A DNA stretch of 64,000 nt from Paraclostridium tenue. GTDB taxonomy: Bacteria > Bacillota > Clostridia > Peptostreptococcales > Peptostreptococcaceae. A program made the translations under genes and the position numbers. The notes beneath the pieces are model-generated. The model worked only from the letters and a program-made list of their open reading frames with translations, ran no database searches and had not been told where the DNA came from. The stretch is from contig NZ_BAAACP010000006.1 of assembly GCF_039521565.1 (NCBI RefSeq), positions 1 through 64,000 on the forward strand, written 5' to 3'. Positions 25,795 to 34,401 of this stretch are shown piece by piece; position 1 is the first letter of the stretch; every line of letters begins with the position of its first letter.

Positions 25795-27066
25795 TTAGAT
25801 TGTGGGATTTAGTGAAGCTATCTTTGTAACAGCTACATAAACTCTAGATATCTCATACCATGTTTTAAAATCTACAACTCCTGATTTAGGAAGACCAAAT
25901 ATACGTTGAAACTCTTTGACTGAATTAGCAGTAGCACTACCATATATACCATCTTCTTTAACCTTAGGAATAGCAGGATATCCTCTTGATATTGAATTTA
26001 ATTGATTTTGAATAGTTCTTACATCCTTTCCTTTAGAACCTATTTGTAAAACTTCACCAGGAAAAGATACAGGAACACCACTTACTATAGGTGCTTTTTC
26101 AAACACAACATTATTACCATAAAAAGATCTTATAATTTCCTCATAGCTAAGCCCTTGATCACCTAGATTTTTACTTCCCCATTGAGTCATTTGACCAGGA
26201 CATTGAGTTTGAACTCCATCACAGTATTGAGCCAATAAAGGTTGTCTAGCTGTAGGAGGTCTTTTTATATACGTATTAAATATTTCATCAACTGCGATGC
26301 TTATAGTATCAAATACATTTCTTTCATGAATATATTTATGATCAAATGCTGTAGTTGAAGTTATAGTAAAACTATATCCCTTACTTCTATACCATTCAGT
26401 AAACACCCTATTTAAAGTAAATGATATTATAGCTACAACATTAGCTAAAATAGTTTCTCTAGACCATGTAGAGTAAATTTCTGAAGATGCTACATTTTTT
26501 ATATAATCTTTGAAATAAATCCAATAATCAGGAGCACTCTTATCCTCAGGTCTACCATCGTGAACTACTATAAATTCAGGAACAACAGGGTTATCTAAAA
26601 CGACAAATCCAGTTGGAGGTGGTATTGGTTTTAAATCACTTTCTGGAATCTTTGGAGGATAATTACCCCATAAAGTATGTTCTCCTATATCAATTATTAT
26701 TTCATTTTGTCTAGAGTATAAGCGTCTGCTTCTTTGAAGAGGTTGCATTCTAATACCTTGCTCAGCTATAACAGTAGCTAAAATTTGAGTTCCATTTATT
26801 AATGTTGTCTCGTAACCATCTTTTATAACCTCTATAGTATACTGACTGTAAGGTCTAACATCGCTTGGCTGTTGAGAATAAATCAAATCAGGAGCTTCTA
26901 GATTTAAACCTACAATTTGGCCTGATATATCTGTTTTTAAATTTTGAAATACAGGCCTAGATACTTGATCTTCAGTATCCATAGAGTAAACATTAACAGT
27001 AGCATCAACAATTGGAAAATTGTTAGTACTATCAACTACACTCACAGTTAAAAAACCATCTTGCAT
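25795..27066 (-). CDS. sleC: spore cortex-lytic enzyme SleC (pre-pro form)
   Basis: Lytic enzyme that degrades spore cortex peptidoglycan during germination after cleavage by a Csp protease. The N-terminus MQDGFLTVSVVDSTNNFPIVDA begins a carboxypeptidase-regulatory-like beta domain (about 1-110), thought to be the pro-part. Residues 170-315 form the SpoIID-like catalytic region (ETILANVVAIISFTLNRV, CDGVQTQCPGQMTQWGS). A C-terminal peptidoglycan-binding domain (about 330-405) carries LQIGSKGKDVRTIQNQLN and GIYGSATANSVKEFQ. The 423-residue length is close to known SleC. The signal peptide is not classical. Its presence implies a spore former. No csp genes are in the window. Confidence 0.86.
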   Translation of the reverse strand: MQDGFLTVSVVDSTNNFPIVDATVNVYSMDTEDQVSRPVFQNLKTDISGQIVGLNLEAPDLIYSQQPSDVRPYSQYTIEVIKDGYETTLINGTQILATVIAEQGIRMQPLQRSRRLYSRQNEIIIDIGEHTLWGNYPPKIPESDLKPIPPPTGFVVLDNPVVPEFIVVHDGRPEDKSAPDYWIYFKDYIKNVASSEIYSTWSRETILANVVAIISFTLNRVFTEWYRSKGYSFTITSTTAFDHKYIHERNVFDTISIAVDEIFNTYIKRPPTARQPLLAQYCDGVQTQCPGQMTQWGSKNLGDQGLSYEEIIRSFYGNNVVFEKAPIVSGVPVSFPGEVLQIGSKGKDVRTIQNQLNSISRGYPAIPKVKEDGIYGSATANSVKEFQRIFGLPKSGVVDFKTWYEISRVYVAVTKIASLNPTI

Positions 27067-27190
27067 AAAAAAACTCCTTTCTTACTTAAAATGATGTTAT
27101 CAATACATAGTATGAATAAATAGATTATTTTGTTAAGAGATTTGGAAATAATATATTAGAAAGCTATTTAATCAGAAAGGTAATGAGTAT

Positions 27191-27910
27191 ATGAAATTAA
27201 ATTTATTAATTATATCTATAGCACCTAGTTTAGCATTTTTAATGTGGATATACTTTAAAGATAAATATGAAAAGGAACCCATAAAATTGTTAGCAAAGCT
27301 ATTTTTTATTGGAGTTTTAATAAGTATTCCAGCAATAGCAATAGAAGATTTATTACTTGAAGTTAATATTAATAATGAATATTTAAATTTATCTTATGTA
27401 TCATTTATAGTAGCTGCATCGACTGAAGAAATTTTAAAATATATTGTATTAATAGCTTACGCATTAAAAAGCAAATATTATACAGAAAAACTAGATGGAA
27501 TAGTATATAGCATATTTATAACACTTGGATTTGCGACAGTTGAAAATATAATATATATATTTTATGAAAATTATTTAAGTTTACTTGAAATTGGATTAAG
27601 TAGAGCAATTATAGCTATACCAGGGCATATAATGTTTGCTATAGCTATGGGATATTATTTATCTATGTATAAATTTAATAGCAAAAACAAGAATGAAAAG
27701 AAAATTAATTTACTTAAAATCATATTTATTCCGATAATACTTCATGGAGTTTTCGATTTTATATTAATGATAAAAACAACTTGGGCTACGATATTATTTC
27801 TTTTATATTTGATATATTTGTGGAAAATAAGTTTAGACAAAGTAGATATTTATACTGATTATGCAAGAAAAAGATTTATAAGATTAAGAAAAAACAACAA
27901 AAGAAAATGA
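27191..27910 (+). CDS. PrsW-family intramembrane metalloprotease
   Basis: A multi-pass membrane protein (about seven to eight hydrophobic helices in 239 residues). PrsW/CAAX-like protease motifs are seen: ASTEEILKY near residue 79 (Glu-Glu), FATVENIIY near 118, a histidine in IPGHIMFAIAMG near 145 and HGVFDFILM near 184. In Bacillus subtilis PrsW starts cleavage of the anti-sigma factor RsiW; no such substrate gene is adjacent here. Its stop overlaps the next gene region (ATGA), and it is the first gene of a four-gene operon. Confidence 0.85.
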   Translation: MKLNLLIISIAPSLAFLMWIYFKDKYEKEPIKLLAKLFFIGVLISIPAIAIEDLLLEVNINNEYLNLSYVSFIVAASTEEILKYIVLIAYALKSKYYTEKLDGIVYSIFITLGFATVENIIYIFYENYLSLLEIGLSRAIIAIPGHIMFAIAMGYYLSMYKFNSKNKNEKKINLLKIIFIPIILHGVFDFILMIKTTWATILFLLYLIYLWKISLDKVDIYTDYARKRFIRLRKNNKRK

Positions 27911-27927
27911 TTAATAGGAGTGGTTAT

Positions 27928-28758
27928 ATGAGATATATAAATAAAAGTCAAGAATTAGTTATATGTAAGTTCTTACAAAGATATGACTATGATGGAGTTT
28001 TAGATATATTAATTGAGACAGGTATAGAAAGTGGAGATTTATATAATTTGTTAAATTCATGCAAATACGCTACTAATTTTGATTTTAAGACAGCACTTAG
28101 CATTGCTAAAAATTTAAGCGAACCTATGCTAGAAAGAAAAGAAATTAAAAATCTTATATCTAATTTAGAAAACTTAAATGATGGAGATCCAGAGGATATA
28201 TTATCAGAGTTAATAGAGAATATAAAAATTCAGATAGTCAATGAAGAATACATAGATTTTTTAGGTAGACTTTATAGATTAAAAGAAGCTTTATTTAAAT
28301 ATATATTTGTTAATTCTAAAGAAGATAAAAAATATGTAGTTTCAATGCATGGACATATGGTATCTAAGAAAAATATACTATATACTCTTAAAAAGAAGTA
28401 TAATATATATAATGGTAATCTAATACATGGTGTAACTCAATATATAAAGAGATATCTTAAACAAACTAAGCGTATGGATAAAGTTTTAGAAATATTAAAT
28501 GGAGAAAAACTTGAAAACTTAATAAAATTAAGAAATGAAAGTCCAGTAGGTCATGGATTCAGAGGTGTTAGTAGGGAAGATATAGAAGCTATATATGGAA
28601 GTCCTATGGAAGTTGTACATGATTTAATTAAGGCATGTGAACTTTTAGATTTGGGCATAAATATTAAAAAGTATGAACATATAAACGATATAATTATAGA
28701 GCTTTTATCTAAGTATGTAGAGCATGAAGGAGATGAAGAATTTGAGCAAAAACATTAA
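27928..28758 (+). CDS. Csm6-like HEPN-domain protein without CARF domain
   Basis: A 276-residue soluble, helical protein. Three stretches look like the HEPN half of Csm6/Csx1 ribonucleases: FLQRYDYDGVLDILIETG (15-32) with NFDFKTAL (50-57), FLGRLYRLKEALFKYIF (111-127) and LRNESPVGHGFRG (201-213). The last gives an R-x6-H catalytic motif (R202, H209). The ligand-binding CARF domain of Csm6 is absent, and no cas gene or repeat array is near. It could be a general RNase, a toxin-like or a regulatory RNA-binding protein. ATG 27928 has AGGAG seven bases upstream. Its last codons overlap the lepB start, so the two are translationally coupled. Confidence 0.65.
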   Translation: MRYINKSQELVICKFLQRYDYDGVLDILIETGIESGDLYNLLNSCKYATNFDFKTALSIAKNLSEPMLERKEIKNLISNLENLNDGDPEDILSELIENIKIQIVNEEYIDFLGRLYRLKEALFKYIFVNSKEDKKYVVSMHGHMVSKKNILYTLKKKYNIYNGNLIHGVTQYIKRYLKQTKRMDKVLEILNGEKLENLIKLRNESPVGHGFRGVSREDIEAIYGSPMEVVHDLIKACELLDLGINIKKYEHINDIIIELLSKYVEHEGDEEFEQKH

Positions 28759-29275
28759 AAAAGAGATAATTGAGTGGATTAAAATAATAGCTGTATCATT
28801 AGTTATTGCTTTTATAATAACTCACTTTGTTAGACCAACATTAGTGCAAGGATCATCTATGTATCCTACACTAGAAGAAAAGGATTATTTAATAATAAAT
28901 AGAGTTGCATATGACCATAAAGAACCTAAAAGAGGAGATATAATTGTTTTTAAGACAGATTTATTACAAGATAATGGAAAAGAAAAGGATTTAGTAAAAA
29001 GAGTTATAGCAGTTCCTGGAGATCATATAAAGATAACTGATGATAAAGTATATATAAATGGAAAGCTTCAGAATGAAAAATACATACATGGGGCAAAAAC
29101 AGAAGGAGATATAGACATGACTATTCCAAAAGGATATGTATTTGCTATGGGTGATAATAGAGAAAATAGTATGGATAGTAGAGATCCGCAAGTAGGAATA
29201 GTAAAAGAAAGTGATATAATGGGAAAAGTTATGGTTAGATTGCTACCATTTAATAAAATAGGAAAGATTTCATAG
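28742..29275 (+). CDS. lepB: signal peptidase I
   Basis: Cleaves signal peptides from secreted proteins at the outer membrane face. One N-terminal membrane helix (about 9-29) precedes the catalytic serine S39 in GSSMYPT, the general base K86 in VKRVIAVPGD and the family motif GDNRENSMDSR near 145. I prefer the TTG at 28742, since AAGGAG (28727-28732) is nine bases upstream; ATG codons at 28724 and 28733 flank or lie against that site. The start lies within the end of the HEPN gene. The 177-residue length is typical of Gram-positive SipS-type enzymes. Confidence 0.93.
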   Translation: MSKNIKKEIIEWIKIIAVSLVIAFIITHFVRPTLVQGSSMYPTLEEKDYLIINRVAYDHKEPKRGDIIVFKTDLLQDNGKEKDLVKRVIAVPGDHIKITDDKVYINGKLQNEKYIHGAKTEGDIDMTIPKGYVFAMGDNRENSMDSRDPQVGIVKESDIMGKVMVRLLPFNKIGKIS

Positions 29276-29285
29276 AGGTATAAAT

Positions 29286-30026
29286 ATGAGAATAGGTATA
29301 CCAGCATTAGTTCATGAAATAAGTAAAGCTATTGATATATGCAAGTGTAATAAATACATAAATCATATAGAGATAGGAATTGACAATTTAGATGAATGTA
29401 AGCAAGTTATTAAATATGCTAAAGAATTTGAAGAAAATAATATAAGTATAGGTATACATATTCCTATGGAACTTAATACTTGTGAAAATATAGATTATAT
29501 AAGAGGGTCTTGGATAAAATTTATATTAGAACTAAACAAGAACTTAAGTAATATAGACGTAAAATATTTTAATATGCATATAGGGTATGTGATAACAAAT
29601 AGGTTTAAAAAAAATAAAGAAAAATACTTAAATAATAGTATTAAGTTTTTCAAAAACTTAGATATAGATACAAAAATATACATTGAAAACACTTATACAA
29701 AAGGTGGAGATATATGTAATGTAGGAACAACATCGTATGAATTTGAATATATATTTAATAGCATACCTAAGATTGGATTTTGTTATGATACAGGACATAA
29801 CTTAATAAATAAAGATGATTTTATATCAAATTTAAAAGATAAATTAAACTTAATTCATCTAAGTGATAATGATGGTATAAAAGATTTACACATTGGACTT
29901 GGAAAAGGAATATTAAGTATTGATAGCATAAAAGATTTAATAAAATTAAATCCTCAATTTATTATATTAGAAATAAATTACAATGATATAAATGAATCTG
30001 TTAAATTATTAGAACGATTTATATAA
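29286..30026 (+). CDS. TIM-barrel sugar isomerase/endonuclease-like protein
   Basis: A 246-residue AP-endonuclease-2-type TIM barrel, the fold of xylose isomerase-like epimerases and endonuclease IV. Metal-ligand positions are visible: FNMHIGY near 97, YIENTY near 132, FCYDTGHN near 163 and LIHLSDNDGIKDLHIGLGKG near 193-212. Specific activity cannot be assigned. A GAGG site ten bases after lepB places it last in the four-gene operon. The stop codon lies in the loop of a 19-bp hairpin. Confidence 0.75.
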   Translation: MRIGIPALVHEISKAIDICKCNKYINHIEIGIDNLDECKQVIKYAKEFEENNISIGIHIPMELNTCENIDYIRGSWIKFILELNKNLSNIDVKYFNMHIGYVITNRFKKNKEKYLNNSIKFFKNLDIDTKIYIENTYTKGGDICNVGTTSYEFEYIFNSIPKIGFCYDTGHNLINKDDFISNLKDKLNLIHLSDNDGIKDLHIGLGKGILSIDSIKDLIKLNPQFIILEINYNDINESVKLLERFI

Positions 30027-30045
30027 TATAAATCGTTCTAATAAT
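30005..30045. repeat. perfect 19-bp hairpin with the stop codon as its loop
   Basis: Arms 30005-30023 and 30027-30045 are exact complements; the three loop bases 30024-30026 are the TAA stop. No T run follows, so it may be an mRNA 3'-end stabiliser or a weak terminator. Confidence 0.7.
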
Positions 30046-30077
30046 AGTATAAGGATTAAAAAGACAGGGAGGATTCT

Positions 30078-31733
30078 ATGTGTAATATAAATGTCAAAAT
30101 TGGTGAATCTAATTATAAATATAAAAAAGGCGTAATCTTAGAAAATATAGCTAAAGATTTAAGCAGTAAGTATAAAGGGATAATAACATTAGGAAAAATA
30201 GATAATAAATTGAAAGATTTAAGTACTGAGTTAAATAAAGATTGTAACCTTGAATTTATAGATACTACAATTGCTGATGGTATGAGGGTTTATACAAGAA
30301 CATTATCTTTCATTTTTATAAAAGCATGTGAGGAGTTATATCCTAATTGTAAAGTTACTATAGAACACTCTTTATCTAATGGTTTATATTGTGAGGTTAA
30401 AATTGGAAAACAAAATCTAAATGATGAAATTTTAGATAAAATAAAAGCACAAGTTAAGTCTATAATAGATAGAAATGAAAATATAGAAAAGATAGTTACT
30501 AATAGGGAAAACGCTATAAAAATCTTTGAAGAAAGACATGATTATATAAAAGCTGAGCTTTTAAAATATAAAGAATACGATGACGTGAAAATATATAAAT
30601 GTGGAAGTTATATAAATCATTTTTATGGACATATGTTACCATCGACAGGTTGTGTAACTGTATTTGATATAAAAAAATGGAAATCTGGCGTTGTTATACT
30701 AGGACCTAGTAAACTTGATAAAACTAAAGCTCAAGAATTTATACCTCAGCATAAATTATCAAATATATATAAAGAATCTGAATTATGGTCAGATCTTATA
30801 GGTGTAGGTGAAGTTGTAAGTCTTAACAAAGCTATAACAGAAAATAAATATAGTGAGATAATTAGAATAGTAGAAGCTTTACATGAAAAAAAGATATCTC
30901 AAATTGCAGATATAATAAAAGAAAATAATAAAAGAGTTATATTAATAGCAGCTCCATCATCATCAGGAAAAACAAGTTTTGCTCATAGATTGTCAATTCA
31001 ATTAAAAGTAAATAATTTACATCCAGTACCTATATCTCTAGACGACTATTTTGTTAATAGAGAAGATACACCATTAGATGAATTTGGTAACTATGATTTT
31101 GAATCTATATATGCTATAGACTTAGATTTGTTTAATAGTGATTTAGAAAAATTACTTAAAGGAGAAGAAATAAAGCTTCCTAAATTTAATTTTAAAACAG
31201 GTAAAAGAGAATTTAGCGGGAAAACATTAAAAATAGATAAGGATCAACCAATTATTTTAGAAGGTATACACGCTTTAAATCCTATGCTTACTAAAAGTAT
31301 AGATGAAAAAGATAAGTTTAAGATATATATAAGTGTTCTTACTCAAATAAATCTAGATAATCATAATAGAATACCTACGACTGATTTAAGGTTAATAAGA
31401 CGAATAGTTAGAGATTACAACTTTAGAGGTTATAGTGCGGAGAAAACTATTTTAAATTGGGATTCTGTAAGAAGAGGAGAAGATAAAAATATATTCCCTT
31501 ATCAAGAAGAAGCGGATATAATGTTTAACTCAGCTTGTTTATACGAACTAGCTATACTAAAAAAATATGCTAAGCCACTTTTAGAAGAGATAAAAGATGA
31601 TAATGAAGCTTTTATAGAAGCTAATAGGGTTCTTAAATTTTTACAATACTTTGTAGAATTAGATGATGAACTAGATATACCACCTACGTCTATAATAAGA
31701 GAATTTATTGGAGGTAGTAGAATCGTTGATTAA
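30078..31733 (+). CDS. TGS/tRNA-SAD/uridine kinase-like fusion protein
   Basis: A 551-residue fusion. Residues 1-60 are a TGS-like domain. Residues about 60-220 resemble the threonyl-tRNA synthetase second additional domain (DGMRVYTRTLSFIFIKACEELYP, GHMLPSTG). From about 285 there is a phosphoribulokinase/uridine-kinase domain with P-loop APSSSGKTSF (about 291-300), SLDDYFVNRE and LEGIHALNP. The class occurs in clostridia and Thermotoga and is annotated as a nucleoside kinase. The synthetase-like part lacks the catalytic core and cannot charge tRNA. The acceptor is probably a nucleoside. GGGAGG precedes the ATG. Confidence 0.83.
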   Translation: MCNINVKIGESNYKYKKGVILENIAKDLSSKYKGIITLGKIDNKLKDLSTELNKDCNLEFIDTTIADGMRVYTRTLSFIFIKACEELYPNCKVTIEHSLSNGLYCEVKIGKQNLNDEILDKIKAQVKSIIDRNENIEKIVTNRENAIKIFEERHDYIKAELLKYKEYDDVKIYKCGSYINHFYGHMLPSTGCVTVFDIKKWKSGVVILGPSKLDKTKAQEFIPQHKLSNIYKESELWSDLIGVGEVVSLNKAITENKYSEIIRIVEALHEKKISQIADIIKENNKRVILIAAPSSSGKTSFAHRLSIQLKVNNLHPVPISLDDYFVNREDTPLDEFGNYDFESIYAIDLDLFNSDLEKLLKGEEIKLPKFNFKTGKREFSGKTLKIDKDQPIILEGIHALNPMLTKSIDEKDKFKIYISVLTQINLDNHNRIPTTDLRLIRRIVRDYNFRGYSAEKTILNWDSVRRGEDKNIFPYQEEADIMFNSACLYELAILKKYAKPLLEEIKDDNEAFIEANRVLKFLQYFVELDDELDIPPTSIIREFIGGSRIVD

Positions 31734-31738
31734 GATTG

Positions 31739-31776
31739 AAATCCTGGGAAGTTGACATAATCCCAGGATTTTTTGT
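31739..31776 (+). terminator. terminator
   Basis: AAATCCTGGGA / TCCCAGGATTT stem with a T run, just after the kinase fusion gene. Confidence 0.88.
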
Positions 31777-31828
31777 ATTATATTTAAAAGAGTATTGAAG
31801 CGTTATAAAAAAATAAGGAGGAATGCGT

Positions 31829-32746
31829 ATGGAAAATGTATTAGAAAAAATACTTGAAGATAACAGAAAATATGCAAATTATGGACAGGTAGCATCATAT
31901 ATACCTGAGCTTAAAAAAGCAAGACAAGATGATTTAGGAATATGTATGATAGATATGAACAATGTTGTTCATACGGCTGGAAACTATGATAAAAAATTCA
32001 CTATACAGAGTATATCTAAACCTATTGTTTTAGCTTTAGTACTTAGTGAAAGTGATTGGGAACATGTATTTTCTAAGGTGGGAATGGAGCCTAGCGGAGA
32101 TCCATTTAACTCAATAATGAAATTAGAAACTAATAACACTAAAAAGCCATGTAATCCAATGATAAATGCAGGGGCTATAGTTACAACTTCTATGATAAAA
32201 GGTAAAGACCTTAAAGAAAAAGAAGAAAAAATGTTAAATTTCTTTAGAAAATTAGCTAAAAACGATAATTTAAAAATAAATTATGATGTATATGAGTCTG
32301 AAAAGGCTACGGGAGATAGAAATAGAGCTATGGCATATCTTTTAAAAAATGATGGATTTATAGAAGGTGATGTGGAAGAAGTATTAGACTTATATTTTAA
32401 ACAATGTTCAATAGAAGTAGATTGTGTAGATTTAGCTAGAATGGGAGTTAATCTAGCATCATATGGATTAGATATTGAAACTGGAAATAGACTTATAGAT
32501 GAGAGAATATCACGTATAGTTAAAACTTTTATGGTTACATGTGGTATGTATGATGCATCAGGAGAATTTGCAATAAAAGTAGGAATACCTGCAAAATCTG
32601 GTGTTGGAGGCGGTATAATGGCTTCTGTACCTAAGAAGATGGGGATAGGTATATATGGTCCTGCTCTTGACAAAAAAGGCAATAGTATTGCTGGTATAAA
32701 AATACTACAAAACTTGAGTGAAAAATATAAAATAAACATATTCTAA
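31829..32746 (+). CDS. glsA: glutaminase
   Basis: Deamidates glutamine to glutamate and ammonia; a serine-dependent beta-lactamase-like fold. The nucleophile and base are S61 and K64 in QSISKP. NPMINAGAIVTTSM near 108 and the glycine-rich AKSGVGGGIMASVP near 254 are the other family motifs. The 305-residue length is normal for the single-domain type. I prefer ATG 31829 over ATG 31823, since AAGGAGG (31815-31821) leaves seven bases to the former and one to the latter. Confidence 0.93.
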   Translation: MENVLEKILEDNRKYANYGQVASYIPELKKARQDDLGICMIDMNNVVHTAGNYDKKFTIQSISKPIVLALVLSESDWEHVFSKVGMEPSGDPFNSIMKLETNNTKKPCNPMINAGAIVTTSMIKGKDLKEKEEKMLNFFRKLAKNDNLKINYDVYESEKATGDRNRAMAYLLKNDGFIEGDVEEVLDLYFKQCSIEVDCVDLARMGVNLASYGLDIETGNRLIDERISRIVKTFMVTCGMYDASGEFAIKVGIPAKSGVGGGIMASVPKKMGIGIYGPALDKKGNSIAGIKILQNLSEKYKINIF

Positions 32747-32759
32747 AATAGAGAATTTT

Positions 32760-32788
32760 TTGACAATTACTGCTTGGTAATATATAAT
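32760..32788 (+). promoter_or_regulatory. strong sigma-A promoter of the ArsR-type regulator
   Basis: TTGACA (32760-32765), 17 bases, TATAAT (32783-32788): a full consensus match. Confidence 0.8.
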
Positions 32789-32826
32789 TATTTATATAAT
32801 TAAATATTTTTATGGGTGGTGGGGGA

Positions 32827-33390
32827 ATGAAAGAAGTATTAGTACTAAGAGATTTAGAGTGTATAAAAGCTATTGCACATCCAAGAAGAATAGATATATT
32901 AAAAGCATTCAAGGCAACTCCATTATCAGCAAAACAATTATCTCAATTATTAGACGAACCACATGCAAAGATAAATTACCATATAAAAACTTTATATAAA
33001 GTTGGAGTTTTAGATTTAGTAGAAGAAAAAGTTAAATCTGGAATTGTGGAGAAATATTACTATCCTACAGCTAAACATATTGTAATAGGTAAAAAAGCTT
33101 TGGATTTTAATGATGACCTAGAAGAAATGGATATGGGGGATATCTGTATATCTAAGTTTGAAAATATGAGTAATTCTTTTTATAAAGCTATTGAAGAAAA
33201 TACTATAGAGGATGAAAATATAGCTAGCTACAACCAAGTATCTTTAAATAAAGATGAGATTAAAGAACTAGTAGAAACCATGGATTTAAAAATAAAAGAA
33301 ATTATATTAAATAGAAAACATGAAGAATCGGAAACTAAATATAATTTATCTTTAATTACTATACCCGTAGAAGAAAAATGTAGAGTATAA
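32827..33390 (+). CDS. ArsR-like winged-helix transcriptional regulator
   Basis: A 187-residue DNA-binding regulator. The winged helix covers about residues 8-75: CIKAIAHPRRIDILKAFKATPLSAKQLSQLLDE is the HTH and HAKINYHIKTLYKVGVLDLVEE the recognition helix and wing entry. No metal-binding ELCVCDL-type motif is present, so metal sensing is not supported. The C-terminal 100 residues are acidic and helical, a likely effector or dimerisation part. The start is ATG 32827, preceded by GGTGGGGGA; the ATG at 32812 lacks a ribosome site. A full-consensus promoter suggests high or self-repressed expression. Confidence 0.78.
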   Translation: MKEVLVLRDLECIKAIAHPRRIDILKAFKATPLSAKQLSQLLDEPHAKINYHIKTLYKVGVLDLVEEKVKSGIVEKYYYPTAKHIVIGKKALDFNDDLEEMDMGDICISKFENMSNSFYKAIEENTIEDENIASYNQVSLNKDEIKELVETMDLKIKEIILNRKHEESETKYNLSLITIPVEEKCRV

Positions 33391-33424
33391 AGTATCAACA
33401 AACTTGTTGATACTTATTTTTTTG
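33389..33424 (+). terminator. terminator
   Basis: AAGTATCAACA / TGTTGATACTT stem then a T run, overlapping the stop codon. Confidence 0.88.
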
Positions 33425-33468
33425 GGTATATTAATAAAAATGAATATAAATTAGTAGGAGGAAAATTA

Positions 33469-34308
33469 GTGATAGTAATAGGACCACATATATCAATAGC
33501 AAAAGGATTTTCAAAAGCAGCTCAAAGTGCTGTAGACATGGGAGCTAATACTTTTCAATTTTTTAGCAGAAATCCAAGAGGAGGAAATGCTAAAGCTTTT
33601 GATGAAAGAGATATAATGAAATTTCAAGAAATAAGAAAAGATAATAAATTTGGGCCACTACTAGCGCATGCACCATATACTATGAACTTAGCAGGGGTTA
33701 AAGAAGAAGTATATGAATTTGGGAGAAAGGTAATTAAAGAAGATATACAAAGAATGGATTTACTAGGAATAGAATTTTTATGCTTTCATCCAGGAAGTCA
33801 TGTAGGTTCAGGTGTAGAAGTTGGAATAGATAAGATAGCTAGTGCATTAAATGAAGCGATAACAGGAAATGAAAATATAACTGTTTTACTTGAAACTATG
33901 TCTGGTAAAGGCAGTGAAATAGGATTTACTTTTGAACAAATAAGAGAAATTATAGATAAGGTAGAACATGATGAAAAAATAGGAGTATGCTTAGATACTT
34001 GTCATATATTCTCTGCAGGGTATGATATAGTAAATGATTTAGATTCAGTGATAGATAAATTTGATAAAATAATAGGTTTAGAAAGGTTAAAAGCAGTACA
34101 TCTTAATGATAGTATGATGCCTTTTAAATCTAAAAAAGATAGACATGCATGTATTGGTGAAGGAGAAATAGGATTAGATGCAATTATAAGATTTATAACA
34201 CATCCAAAATTAAAACATTTACCATTTTATCTAGAAACACCATTAGAAGATGAAGGGCACAAAAGAGAGATTTTAATGATAAAAGATATTGTTAAACAAA
34301 TACAATAA
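33469..34308 (+). CDS. nfo: endonuclease IV (AP endonuclease)
   Basis: Cuts DNA at abasic sites in base excision repair, using three zinc ions. Metal motifs: GPHIS near residue 4, LLAHAPYTMNLA near 64, FLCFHPGSHVGSG near 104, ETMSGKGSE near 144, DTCHIFSAGYD near 177, AVHLNDS near 211 and KDRHACIGEGEIG near 223. The 279-residue length is standard. GTG at 33469 is the start, with AGGAGG seven bases before it. Confidence 0.95.
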   Translation: MIVIGPHISIAKGFSKAAQSAVDMGANTFQFFSRNPRGGNAKAFDERDIMKFQEIRKDNKFGPLLAHAPYTMNLAGVKEEVYEFGRKVIKEDIQRMDLLGIEFLCFHPGSHVGSGVEVGIDKIASALNEAITGNENITVLLETMSGKGSEIGFTFEQIREIIDKVEHDEKIGVCLDTCHIFSAGYDIVNDLDSVIDKFDKIIGLERLKAVHLNDSMMPFKSKKDRHACIGEGEIGLDAIIRFITHPKLKHLPFYLETPLEDEGHKREILMIKDIVKQIQ

Positions 34309-34333
34309 ATTAATATATAATATATGTAGGGAA

Positions 34334-34365
34334 TAAGACGATATTTTAATTAAAATATCGTCTTA
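34334..34365. repeat. perfect 32-bp palindrome
   Basis: TAAGACGATATTTTAA and its exact complement meet with no loop. No T run follows; it lies between two same-strand genes and probably acts as a terminator-like hairpin. Confidence 0.55.
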
Positions 34366-34401
34366 ATTTATAATATGAAAAATTAATAATGGGGTGAATA
34401 T

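Noticed and set aside
27928..28758. Part of a type III CRISPR system
   Set aside because: No repeat array, no cas10/csm genes and no CARF domain are present; neighbours are housekeeping genes, so only the HEPN-domain likeness is kept.
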